From contig JAKAXL010000032.1 of assembly GCA_021816585.1 (NCBI GenBank), positions 1-32,947 on the forward strand: a stretch of DNA of 32,947 nucleotides. Reading direction: 5' to 3'. Each line of letters opens with the position of its first letter. The first letter of the stretch is position 1. Source of the DNA: Pseudomonadota bacterium (GTDB lineage Bacteria > Pseudomonadota > Gammaproteobacteria > Burkholderiales > Burkholderiaceae_C). Positions 17,122 to 28,076 of this stretch are shown piece after piece. A program made the translations under genes and the position numbers. Below the pieces are notes generated by a model. It saw nothing but the letters and a program-made list of their open reading frames with translations, ran no database searches and was not told the DNA's origin.

Positions 17122-17542
17122 CGAAGCCGTATCCGCGACGCCTCCCGCACCCGCGCTGCGCAGCGGCGCGCTGGTCGAAGCCGCGTCGACCGCGGACGGC
17201 GAGGCCGAGCGCGTGTTCGCGGCGGCCGCCGAACTGTTCGGCGTGCTGTCGACCCCGCTGCGCCTGCGCATCCTGAACTCGATCTGCGACCAGGAAAAGG
17301 GCGTCAACGACATCGTCGCCGACGTCCATTCCACGCAACCCAACGTGTCGCAGCACCTGAAGGTGCTGTACCTGGCCGGGATCGTCTCGCGTCGGCGCAA
17401 CGGCAACAGCATCCAGTACCGCGTGCAAAGCCAGCAGGCGATGCAGCTGTGCCGCATGGTGTGCACGCAGATCGCGATCGAGCTGGCGGATCCGCAGGCG
17501 GTGGGACAGGCCGAGCGCCTCGCGCTGCGGCGCAACGATTGA
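17096..17542 (+). CDS. ArsR/SmtB-type winged-helix regulator in the metH locus
   Basis: This 148-residue protein has a variable N-terminal tail of about 40 residues, then an ArsR-type winged helix: [20 protein letters not shown], the recognition region [19 protein letters not shown] and the wing [13 protein letters not shown]. The usual alpha-3 metal motif (ELCVCD-like) is replaced by VNDIVADV, so it is probably not a classical metal sensor; three cysteines occur elsewhere. ArsR-family regulators that respond to S-adenosylhomocysteine (SahR) control methionine-cycle genes in other proteobacteria. The position inside metH makes a similar role possible, but this is inference. It overlaps metH-N by 26 bp and precedes an opposite-strand gene. 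Confidence 0.88.
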   Translation: MPPSNSLRSEAVSATPPAPALRSGALVEAASTADGEAERVFAAAAELFGVLSTPLRLRILNSICDQEKGVNDIVADVHSTQPNVSQHLKVLYLAGIVSRRRNGNSIQYRVQSQQAMQLCRMVCTQIAIELADPQAVGQAERLALRRND

Positions 17543-17563
17543 AGCCGGCGGCGCGCCGAGGCT

Positions 17564-18154
17564 TCAGCCGCGCTGGCGGCGCGCCGCGCCGGTCAGCGAC
17601 GCGGCGTCCAGCGTCGGGTGCATCGCCGCCGTGACCTGCGACAGCGTGGACAGCTTGTTCGACGTCGAGCGCAGCTGCTCGGCCAGGCGCGACGCGATGC
17701 TCAGCGCCAGCTTGGCCGCCGCGCGCGGCGACTGCTCGACCAGTTCCTGCAGCGCCTGGCTGCTGAGCAGGCCCAGCACGACGTCGGTGCTGGCCACGCA
17801 GCTGGCCGAGCGCGGTGCGTCGTTGAGGATTCCCATCTCGCCGAGCAGCGCGCCGGGTCGCGCCAGCGACACCACCAGGCTGTCGCCCTGCGGCCCGCCG
17901 GCCTTCTTCTCGATCGCCACCTCGCCGTCGAGCAGCAGCATCATGCCGCTGCCGGGCGTCGGGTCTCCCTGGCGGATGAAGGCCGAGCCGGCCGGCATGC
18001 TGCGCACCTGCATGCGCTCGGCCACCGCCAGCGCCTCGGCCCGCGACAGCGGCATCCACGCCGGCATCTGCAACAGCGCGTCGACGATGCGCGGCGTCCA
18101 CTCGCCGGTGCCCGGCGTGGGCTTGCGTGCCCGGAGGCTGCTGAACAGGGACAT
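17564..18154 (-). CDS. Cyclic-nucleotide-binding (Crp/Fnr-like) domain protein without DNA-binding domain
   Basis: The 196-residue product has a cNMP-binding beta barrel at about 45-145. It includes the phosphate-binding cassette GEMGILNDAPRSA, whose Glu (106) and Arg (115) are the residues that hold the cyclic nucleotide in family members. After the barrel only about 50 residues remain and show no helix-turn-helix, so it is not a transcription factor of the CRP type. It may be a free sensor or a partner of another protein. It lies on the opposite strand between metH-N/arsR and metH-C, converging on the former. ATG at 18154 is chosen because the domain starts close by; its ribosome site is weak. 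Confidence 0.85.
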   Translation of the reverse strand: MSLFSSLRARKPTPGTGEWTPRIVDALLQMPAWMPLSRAEALAVAERMQVRSMPAGSAFIRQGDPTPGSGMMLLLDGEVAIEKKAGGPQGDSLVVSLARPGALLGEMGILNDAPRSASCVASTDVVLGLLSSQALQELVEQSPRAAAKLALSIASRLAEQLRSTSNKLSTLSQVTAAMHPTLDAASLTGAARRQRG

Positions 18155-18349
18155 GGAGGGCTTGCCTAGAATGATGATGCGTTGTCGCCGCGCATTGTCG
18201 CACTCCGCGGCGGGCCCGGACCACCCGCGCGCGGCGCTCGTCGGTCGCACGCCGGGCCGCGCCTGTTCGTCCTTCACGCCCTTCGAGTCCTCCACCTCCT
18301 TCACGCCGTGCGCGCCGCCGCGCCGCGCGGCGCCAGCCCGCCCACGCCG

Positions 18350-21094
<2,745 letters not shown>

Positions 21095-21124
21095 GGGCCG
21101 GCGCCGCGCGCGCCGACGGCCATG

Positions 21125-21150
21125 AAAAAGGGGCGGCCATCGGCCGCCCC
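21125..21150 (-). terminator. Rho-independent terminator of the RND efflux operon
   Basis: GGGGCGGCC and GGCCGCCCC form a perfect 9-bp stem with a 3-nt loop (21130-21150), followed on the minus strand by five T residues (21125-21129). It lies 24 bp after the pump stop codon. It also sits just after metH-C on the other strand but lacks a T tract in that direction. Confidence 0.85.
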
Positions 21151-21173
21151 CGCGCATGCCCGGATCGCGGCGT

Positions 21174-24100
21174 TCAGGCGCCCCGCGGCCCTTCGTGGTG
21201 CATCGCGCGCTCTTCCTCCCCGGCTTCGCGCAGCGCCTGCGCGCGCGCCTCGTGGCTGTGGTCGGCGGCCAGCATCATGTAGACGGCCGGCACGACGAAC
21301 AGCGTGAACATGGTGCCCACCGCCAGACCCGAGGCGATCACCAGCCCCATGTTGAAGCGGCTCGCGGCGCCGGCCCCGGTGGCGGTGATCAGCGGCATCA
21401 CGCCCAGCACCATGGCCGCGGTGGTCATCAGGATCGGGCGCAGGCGCATGCCGGCGGCATGCTCGATCGCCTCGCGCTTGCTGCGCCCCTCGCGCTGCAG
21501 GTTGTTGGCGAACTCGACGATCAGGATGCCGTGCTTGGAGATCAGCCCGATCAGGGTCACCAGACCCACCTCGCTGTAGATGTTCAGCGTCGCGCCGCCG
21601 ACCCCCAGGTTGATGAACAGCAGCGCTCCCGAAATCGCCATCGGCACCGACACCAGGATGATGATGGGGTCGCGGAAGCTCTCGAACTGCGCTGCCAGCG
21701 CCAGGAAGATGATCACCAGCGCGAAGCCGAAGGTCAGCAGCAGGCCTCCCGATTCCTGCACGTACTGGCGCGACGGGCCGGCGTAGTTGAAGCTGTAGCC
21801 CTGCGGCAGCGTGCGCTCGGCCAGCGCCTTCAGGTCGGCCAGCGCCTTGCCCTGCGACACGCCGGGAATCGCCACCGCGTTCAGGGTCGCCGAGTTCGCC
21901 TGCTGGAAGTGGTTGATGGTCTCCGGCTCGACCTCGTTCTTCAGGCTCACCACGGTGGACAGCGGGACCATCTTGCCGCTGCTCGTGCGGATGTAGTAGT
22001 CGAGCAGTTGCGAGGTGGTCAGGCGGAAGCCGCGCTGCACCTGCGGGATCACCTTGTACGAACGGCCGTCGAGGTTGAAGAAGTTGACGTAGCCGCCGCC
22101 CATCATGGCCGAGATCGCCGAGCCGATCTGCTGCATGGTCAGGCCCAGCTGCGCCGCCATGTTGCGGTTCACGACCAGCGTGGTCTGCGGCAGGTCGACC
22201 CGCAGGTCCGACTGCATGAACGCGAAGTCGCCGGTCCTCAGCGCGGCGTGCAGGAAGTTCTGCGACACCGGGTACAGCCTGTCGACGGGGTCCGCGGTGG
22301 TGATCACGAACTGCACCGGCAGCCCGCGCGCACCCGGCAGCGAGGGCGGCTGGAACACCGCGATCTGCGCGCCGGCGATGTGGCTGAGCTTTTGCTGCAG
22401 CATCGGCTGCAGCTGGTTGGTCGTCGCCTTGCGCTCGTCCCAGGGCTTGAGCACCATGCCCCCGATGTTCTGCAGCGGGGCGTTGATCTGGAAGATGTGG
22501 TCGGTCTCGGGGAAGCTCTTGAACACGTCGTAGACCTGGTGCACCACCTGCGCGCGCTGCTCCAGCGTGGCCGTCGGGTTGGTGAAGGCCATCGCCAGCA
22601 GCACCCCCTGGTCCTCCTGCGGCGCCAGTTCCGTGGTCGACGAGGTGTACAGGAAATAGATCGAGCCGAGCACGATGACGCCGAGCACCGCGGTCACCGG
22701 CAGGTAGTTCAGCGAGCCGTGCAGCAGCCGCTCGTAGCGCCCGTGCAGGCGCTCGAAGGCGCGGTCCAGCCACAGCACCAGCCGGTCCTGCCAGCTGCGG
22801 CTTTGCGGGTCGGGGGCCTTCAGCAGGCGCGAGCACAGCATCGGCGACAGGGTCAGCGCGACGATCGCCGAGATCACCACCGTTCCCACCAGGGTGAAGG
22901 CGAACTCGGTGAACAGCGCGCCGGTCAGCCCGCTCATGAAGCCGATGGGCACGTACACCGCCACCAGCACCACCGCCATCGCCAGGATCGGGTTGGCCAG
23001 TTCGCGCGCGGCGCGGATCGCCGCGTCCTTGCGCGGCATGCCCTCCTCGAGGTGGCGGCTGATGTTCTCGACGATGATGATGGCGTCGTCGACCACCAGC
23101 CCGATGGCCAGCACGATGGCCAGCAGGGTCAGCAGGTTGATCGAGTAGCCCAGCCCCAGCATCACCGTGAAGGTGCCGATGATCGACAGCGGGATCGCCA
23201 GCAGCGGCACCACCACCGAGCGCAGCGAGCCGAGGAAGATGAACACCACCGCCGCGACGATCAGCACCGCCTCGACCAGCGTCTTGATCACGTCGTTGAT
23301 CGACGCGTCGACGAACTTGGTCGAGTCGTAGACGATGCGCCCGCTCAGGCCCTGCGGCAGCTGCGCCTGGATCGCCGGGAAGGCCGCGCGCACGCGCTTG
23401 ACCACGTCGAGCAGGTTGGCGCTGGGGGCGACCTGGATGCCGATGAACACCGAGGACTTGCCGTCGAAGGCCACCGCGGTGTCGTAGTCGTCCGACCCCA
23501 GCGAGACCTGCGCCACGTCGTCCAGGCGCACCACCCGGCCGTTGACGGTCTTCACGATCAGGTTGCGGAAGGCGTTCAGCGAGGTCAGGTTGGTGTTGGC
23601 CGACAGGTTGATCTGCACCATCTGGCCCTTCGTGTGGCCGGCCGCGGTGATGTAGTTGTTGGCCGCCAGCGCCGAGTACACGTCGGCCGCGGTGAGGCCG
23701 TAGGCCGCCAGCTCGCGCGGGTTCAGCCAGGCGCGCAGCGCGAAGTTCTTGGCGCCGATGAACTCCGCCGTCTGCACCCCGGGGATGGCCTGCAGCTTGG
23801 GCTGCACCGAGCGGGTCAGGTAATCGGTGATCTGGTTCGGCTTCAGCACATTGCTGTAGAAGCCCATGTACATCGCGTCGATGGTCTGCCCGATGGCCAC
23901 CGTCAGCGTCGGGGTCTGCGACTGCGGCGGCAACTGGTTCAGCACCGCGTTGACCTTGGTGTTGATCTCGGTCAGCGCCTTGTCCGGGTCGTAGTTCAGG
24001 CGCAGGTTGATGGTGATCGTGCTGACCCCCTGCACGCTGGTGGAGGTCATGTAGTCGATCCCGTTGGCCTGCGCGATCGAGTTCTCCAGCGGCGTCGTGA

Positions 24101-24299
24101 TGAACGAGGCCACGGTGGCCGCGGAGGCGCCCGGGTAGTCGGTGGTCACGGTGACCACCGCGTTCTGCGTGAACGGGTACTGCAGCACCGGCAGCAGGCC
24201 CGCCGAGCGCAGCCCGAGCACCAGGATCACCAGGCTGACCACGGTGGCCAGCACCGGGCGCTCGATGAAGATGTCGGTGAATTTCTTGTTCGTGCTCAT
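21174..24299 (-). CDS. RND multidrug efflux pump, inner-membrane HAE1-type transporter
   Basis: This 1,041-residue RND transporter exports drugs or hydrophobic compounds using the proton gradient. It begins with the usual cytoplasmic helix and FIERPVLATVVSLVILVLG, has 12 expected membrane segments in two halves, and carries the proton-relay pair D404-D405 in TM4 (GLVVDDAIIIVEN). The large periplasmic loops and a C-terminal MexF/MdtB-like repeat (ILMTTAAMVLGVMPL) are present. Substrate cannot be read from sequence. It is the last gene of a leftward operon after the lipoprotein and adaptor genes, 22 bp behind the adaptor, and is followed by a strong terminator. Length is normal for the family. 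Confidence 0.95.
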   Translation of the reverse strand: MSTNKKFTDIFIERPVLATVVSLVILVLGLRSAGLLPVLQYPFTQNAVVTVTTDYPGASAATVASFITTPLENSIAQANGIDYMTSTSVQGVSTITINLRLNYDPDKALTEINTKVNAVLNQLPPQSQTPTLTVAIGQTIDAMYMGFYSNVLKPNQITDYLTRSVQPKLQAIPGVQTAEFIGAKNFALRAWLNPRELAAYGLTAADVYSALAANNYITAAGHTKGQMVQINLSANTNLTSLNAFRNLIVKTVNGRVVRLDDVAQVSLGSDDYDTAVAFDGKSSVFIGIQVAPSANLLDVVKRVRAAFPAIQAQLPQGLSGRIVYDSTKFVDASINDVIKTLVEAVLIVAAVVFIFLGSLRSVVVPLLAIPLSIIGTFTVMLGLGYSINLLTLLAIVLAIGLVVDDAIIIVENISRHLEEGMPRKDAAIRAARELANPILAMAVVLVAVYVPIGFMSGLTGALFTEFAFTLVGTVVISAIVALTLSPMLCSRLLKAPDPQSRSWQDRLVLWLDRAFERLHGRYERLLHGSLNYLPVTAVLGVIVLGSIYFLYTSSTTELAPQEDQGVLLAMAFTNPTATLEQRAQVVHQVYDVFKSFPETDHIFQINAPLQNIGGMVLKPWDERKATTNQLQPMLQQKLSHIAGAQIAVFQPPSLPGARGLPVQFVITTADPVDRLYPVSQNFLHAALRTGDFAFMQSDLRVDLPQTTLVVNRNMAAQLGLTMQQIGSAISAMMGGGYVNFFNLDGRSYKVIPQVQRGFRLTTSQLLDYYIRTSSGKMVPLSTVVSLKNEVEPETINHFQQANSATLNAVAIPGVSQGKALADLKALAERTLPQGYSFNYAGPSRQYVQESGGLLLTFGFALVIIFLALAAQFESFRDPIIILVSVPMAISGALLFINLGVGGATLNIYSEVGLVTLIGLISKHGILIVEFANNLQREGRSKREAIEHAAGMRLRPILMTTAAMVLGVMPLITATGAGAASRFNMGLVIASGLAVGTMFTLFVVPAVYMMLAADHSHEARAQALREAGEEERAMHHEGPRGA

Positions 24300-24321
24300 G
24301 CTTCGGGCCTGTGCGCGCGCA

Positions 24322-25470
24322 TCAGTTGTCGGAGACCTTCGGGTCCGGGCTGTCGCCCGGCTGCACGCTGTTGTTGATCAGCAGCGGGGTGCCGTTGCGC
24401 AGCTTGAGCTGGCCCGAGGTGACCACCGTGTCGCCCGGCTTCAGGCCCTTGAGCACCGCCACCTGGTCGCCGCGCTGCGGGCCGGTGGTGATGAAGCGCT
24501 GCTCGGCCACCAGGCGGGGCTTGCCGTCGGGGCCCTTGCCCTCGTCCTTCACCAGGTACACGGTGTCGCCGTAGGGGTTGTAGACCACCGCGGCGTTGGG
24601 CAGGGTGATGTACTGCTTCGGCGCGCCCTGCTGCAGCGTCACGCTGGCGAACACCCCGGGCAGCAGCTCGTCGCCCGGGTTGGCCACGCGTGCGCGCACC
24701 GTCAGGTTGCGCGTGGAGGTATCGATCTGCGGCTCGACCGCCGTGACCTCGCCGACGAAGGTCTTGCCCGGCACCGCGCTGGTGCTCAGCTCGGCCTTCA
24801 TGCCGACGTGGATCAGGTCGATCTGCTTTTGCGGGACGTCGAAGTCGATCAGCATCGGGTTGAGTTTCTGCAGCGTGACCGCGACGCCGCCCGGGGCCAG
24901 GTACTGCCCGAGGTCGACCTGGCGCAGGCCCAGGCGACCGGAGAAGGGCGCGGCGATGACATGCTGGGCCAGCAGGGCCTTCTGCGCGGCGATCCCGGCC
25001 TCGTCGGACTGCACCGTGGCCTCGTCGGTGTCGACCACCGCCTGGCTCACCGCATGCGCGGCCAGCTGCGCGCGGTCGCGCCGCAGGTTGAGCTGCGCCA
25101 GATGCAGCTGGGCCTGCAGCTGCACCAACTGGGCGCGCAGCGGCGCCGGGTCGAGGTCGACCAGCGCCTGCCCGGCGCGCACCTGCTCGCCCGACCTGAA
25201 GTGGATGCCCGTGACCAGCGCGCCCACCGGCGCGCCCAGGCTGGCCTGCTGGCTGGCGCGCAGCGTGCCCAGCGCCTGCACCGTCGGCTGCCAGGTCTCG
25301 TCTTTCGCCACCGCGGTGGACACGGTCTGCGGCGGGTTGGACATGCTCTTCATGTACTTGGCGATCATCTGACCCTTGAAGACGTGAAACCAGGTCACGG
25401 CTCCAATGAGCACGGCCGCGATGACGAGCATGATGATCATGCGTAGGGTGGTGCGTCCGGTCGTCGACAT
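24322..25470 (-). CDS. RND efflux periplasmic adaptor (membrane fusion protein)
   Basis: The 382-residue adaptor links the inner-membrane pump to the outer-membrane channel. It has one N-terminal membrane anchor (about 10-28), then the split lipoyl-like region GALVTGIHFRSGEQVRAGQALVDLD, a short alpha hairpin of about 60 residues, and IAAPFSGRLGLRQVDLGQYL completing the lipoyl fold. The beta-barrel and membrane-proximal parts follow (LLPGVFASVTL). The anchor shows no lipobox, so it is held by a helix and not by a lipid. It lies 112 bp after the outer-membrane gene; that gap contains a GC hairpin that may tune expression. Confidence 0.93.
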   Translation of the reverse strand: MSTTGRTTLRMIIMLVIAAVLIGAVTWFHVFKGQMIAKYMKSMSNPPQTVSTAVAKDETWQPTVQALGTLRASQQASLGAPVGALVTGIHFRSGEQVRAGQALVDLDPAPLRAQLVQLQAQLHLAQLNLRRDRAQLAAHAVSQAVVDTDEATVQSDEAGIAAQKALLAQHVIAAPFSGRLGLRQVDLGQYLAPGGVAVTLQKLNPMLIDFDVPQKQIDLIHVGMKAELSTSAVPGKTFVGEVTAVEPQIDTSTRNLTVRARVANPGDELLPGVFASVTLQQGAPKQYITLPNAAVVYNPYGDTVYLVKDEGKGPDGKPRLVAEQRFITTGPQRGDQVAVLKGLKPGDTVVTSGQLKLRNGTPLLINNSVQPGDSPDPKVSDN

Positions 25471-25582
25471 GTGCGTGTTCGTGTGGTGAATCCAGTCCTC
25501 GAATCCGCGCCGCCGCGGCGACGCAGGTCTAGTGCGGCGGGCGCTGCGCGCCCGCCTTCGTCGGGTGGTGCGCGCGAAGGGC

Positions 25583-27085
25583 TCAGGAAGCCTTCGCGGC
25601 TCCCTGCTGCTGCGCCTGCTGCGCCGGCAGCACGCCGCCGCCCATCGCCTGGTACAGCGCGGCGCTGTCGGCCAGGCGAGCCGCCTGCGCGGCGAGCAGC
25701 GCGATGCGCGCGTTCTGCGCCTGTTGCTGCGCGGTCAGCAGCTGCAGGTAGCTGGCGGCGCCCAGCCGGTATTGCTGATCGACCAGTTGCAGCGACTGCT
25801 GCGCCGAGGTGTCGGCGGCGGCCTGCGCGCGCAGCGTCTGCGCGTCGTTGTCGAGCTGGCGCAGCGCGTCGGCCACGTTGCGCAGGGCCTGCAGCACGGT
25901 CGCGCGGTAGTTCGCTCCGGCGGCCTGCAGGTTGGCCTGCGCGGCGCTGGCCCCGGCGTGCAGCCCGGCGTTGAACAGCGGCTGCGCGAGCGCGCCGGCC
26001 AGGGTCCAGATCGCCGAGCCCGGGCCGAACAGCGCGCCGGTGGTCAGCGCCTGCGTACCCAGGCTGGCGCTGAGGTTGATCTGCGGGTACAGGTTCGACA
26101 CCGCGACCCCGTATTGCGCGGTGGCCACGTGCAGCAGCGCCGTCGAGGCCTGCACGTCGGGGCGCTGGCGCACCAGCTCGGACGGCACCACCACCGGCAG
26201 TTGCGCCGGCAGATGGAAGTCCGCCAGCTCGAAGCGCGGGATGCGTGCCTGCGAAGGCGCCTCGCCGAGCAGCACGGCCAGCAGGTGGTCCGCCTGCTGC
26301 AGCTTGTTGCGCAACGGCGGCAGCCCGGCCAGGGTCTGCTCGTACTGGGTCTGCAGACTCAGCACGTTGACCAGCGAGACCGCGCCGAGCTGCATCTGCT
26401 TGCGCGTGATTTCGAGCTCGTCGGCCTGCGCCTTGGCGATGGCCTCGGTGGCCTGGATCTGCGCGCGCAGCTGGGCTTGCGCGAAGGCCGTGGTGACCAC
26501 GTTGCCGGCCAGGGTCAGGCGCGCCCCGGCGAGCTGATAGGCCTGGTAGTCGGCCTGCGCGGCCAGCGCCTCCAGCGCGCGCCGGTTGCCCCCGAACAAA
26601 TCCAGGTTGTAATTGACCGCGATGCCGGCGTTGTACAGGTTGAAGATATGCTGCGTATTGCCGCCCACTCCCTGCGTCGCGCCGTTGATCCCGTTGCGGC
26701 TGGCGCCGAGCTTGGCCGTCACCGTCGGGTACAGCGTCGAGCCGGCCTGCGCGCGGTAGGTCTCGCGGGCCTGGCGCAGCGTGGCCTGGGCGGCCTGCAG
26801 CGTCGGGCTGTTGTGCAGCGCCTGCTGCACCAGCGCGTCCAGGCGCGACGAGCCGAAGCTGGTCCACCATTGCGTCTGCACCGATGCCGCCGGCGTGAAG
26901 CGCTGCGCCGGACCCAGCGTGCCGGGGGCGGATGCGGTGCTCGCCGGCAAGCCGGTCGCGGTATAGGCCTTCGCACTCGGCGGCGGCGGGGTCTTGAAGT
27001 TCGGCCCGACCGTGGTGCAGCCGGCAAGCAGCGCGGCCGCCAGCAGGGACAGGCCGGCGCGCGGGGAGACGGTCGAACGGAGCAT
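25583..27085 (-). CDS. Outer-membrane efflux lipoprotein (NodT/OprM type)
   Basis: This 500-residue TolC-type channel is a lipoprotein: the signal sequence ends LLAGC with the lipid-modified C23, followed by TTVGPNF, the standard start of NodT-family proteins. Two repeated alpha-helical coiled-coil halves rich in Ala and Gln follow, with family blocks NYNLDLFGGNRRALEA, VVPSELVRQRPDVQAS and YPQINLSASLG. ATG at 27085 is used; a TTG two codons earlier keeps the frame but AGGA is well spaced to the ATG. It is the first gene of the efflux operon and divergent from the AraC-type regulator. The Gln-rich end (QQAQQQGA) is low-complexity. Confidence 0.94.
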   Translation of the reverse strand: MLRSTVSPRAGLSLLAAALLAGCTTVGPNFKTPPPPSAKAYTATGLPASTASAPGTLGPAQRFTPAASVQTQWWTSFGSSRLDALVQQALHNSPTLQAAQATLRQARETYRAQAGSTLYPTVTAKLGASRNGINGATQGVGGNTQHIFNLYNAGIAVNYNLDLFGGNRRALEALAAQADYQAYQLAGARLTLAGNVVTTAFAQAQLRAQIQATEAIAKAQADELEITRKQMQLGAVSLVNVLSLQTQYEQTLAGLPPLRNKLQQADHLLAVLLGEAPSQARIPRFELADFHLPAQLPVVVPSELVRQRPDVQASTALLHVATAQYGVAVSNLYPQINLSASLGTQALTTGALFGPGSAIWTLAGALAQPLFNAGLHAGASAAQANLQAAGANYRATVLQALRNVADALRQLDNDAQTLRAQAAADTSAQQSLQLVDQQYRLGAASYLQLLTAQQQAQNARIALLAAQAARLADSAALYQAMGGGVLPAQQAQQQGAAKAS

Positions 27086-27159
27086 GCGCAAAATCCTGAT
27101 CTTTTTTATGTCATCGCGATCTTAGGGTTTGGCCCAGTGGCGAAGTTGCTTGATCCGGC

Positions 27160-27177
27160 CAATTAATATCGCAATTG
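27160..27177. promoter_or_regulatory. Possible operator in the efflux/regulator divergent region
   Basis: CAATTAATATCGCAATTG contains the inverted pair CAATT and AATTG with 8 bases between. It is A/T-rich in a very GC-rich neighbourhood and lies midway in the 130-bp gap between the two divergent starts. It is a candidate binding site for the adjacent AraC-type protein; no consensus is known to test it against. Confidence 0.3.
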
Positions 27178-27215
27178 AGCCAATCCCCTCCCAGCTGCCG
27201 CACAGGCGCCTCGCC

Positions 27216-28076
27216 ATGGGCATTCCCCAAGAACTTCACGCGCTGATCCACGACCCCGCGGACCCCGAATTGATCGCCGTGCGCGTGCGCAACGACCAGC
27301 CGCTGGACAACAGCGCGCACCAGGTGCCGCGCGGCGTGCTGTTCCTGCTCACCGAGGGCCTGGTGGCGGTGGAGACCACGCGCGGGCGGGTCATCGCGGG
27401 CCCCCGCAGCATCGGCTGGATGCCGCCGCACGTGGCGCATTCGGTGCAGTCCTTCGGACCCACCGCCGGTGTCGGCGTGTTCCTCAGCGAACGCCACAGC
27501 GCCGTGCTGCCGGCGCATCCGGCGCAGTTCGAGGCCAGCGCGCTGGCCGCGCTGCTGATGCAGCGCACGCTGGACTGGCCGCCCGGGGCGCCGCTGGCGC
27601 CGCCGCAGCGCCGACTGCTGCAGGTGCTGCTCGACGAACTCGCGCAGGCCGGCACGCAGTCGCTGCAGCTGCCATGGCCGAAGGACGAGCGCCTGCTGGC
27701 GATCGCGCGCGCGCTGCTGGCCAACCCGGCCAGCAGCCGGCGCCTGGAGCAGTGGGCGCGCTTCGGCGAGCTCAGCGCGCGCACGCTGAGCCGCAAGTTC
27801 GTCGAGGAGACCGGCATGAGCTTCGGCCAGTGGCGTCAGTGGGCGCGCCTGACCCAGGCGCTGGAATGGCTGGCCACCGGGCAGGCGGTCAAGCACGTGG
27901 CGCTCTCGCTGGGCTACGACAGCGTGAGCGCCTTCATCAAGGCCTTCCGCGTCGCGCTCGGAACGACTCCGGCGGCCTACTTCGGCGCGGCGCGGCGCAA
28001 CTCCGCCGCGGCGCAACTCGCGGTTGCACAATCGGAACTCGAACCCACCCTCGCAGGAGACCTCGATGCGCTTTGA
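27216..28076 (+). CDS. AraC-family transcriptional regulator, divergent from the RND operon
   Basis: The 286-residue protein has an N-terminal cupin-like sensing domain (VPRGVLFLLTEGLVAVET, GWMPPHVAHSVQSFG) and a C-terminal pair of helix-turn-helix units at about 185-275. The second unit is KHVALSLGYDSVSAFIKAFRVALGTTPAAYF. This N-terminal type is shared with NimR-like regulators, which act on adjacent exporter genes. Being divergent from the efflux operon with a 130-bp shared gap, it most likely controls those genes in response to a pumped compound. ATG at 27216 is preferred to a TTG at 27129 because the extension is unlike the family. The gene end overlaps metY by 11 bp. Confidence 0.92.
   Translation: MGIPQELHALIHDPADPELIAVRVRNDQPLDNSAHQVPRGVLFLLTEGLVAVETTRGRVIAGPRSIGWMPPHVAHSVQSFGPTAGVGVFLSERHSAVLPAHPAQFEASALAALLMQRTLDWPPGAPLAPPQRRLLQVLLDELAQAGTQSLQLPWPKDERLLAIARALLANPASSRRLEQWARFGELSARTLSRKFVEETGMSFGQWRQWARLTQALEWLATGQAVKHVALSLGYDSVSAFIKAFRVALGTTPAAYFGAARRNSAAAQLAVAQSELEPTLAGDLDAL

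Noticed and set aside
18155..18349. Riboswitch before metH-C
   Set aside because: The 195-bp leader is very GC-rich, with no recognisable conserved riboswitch core.
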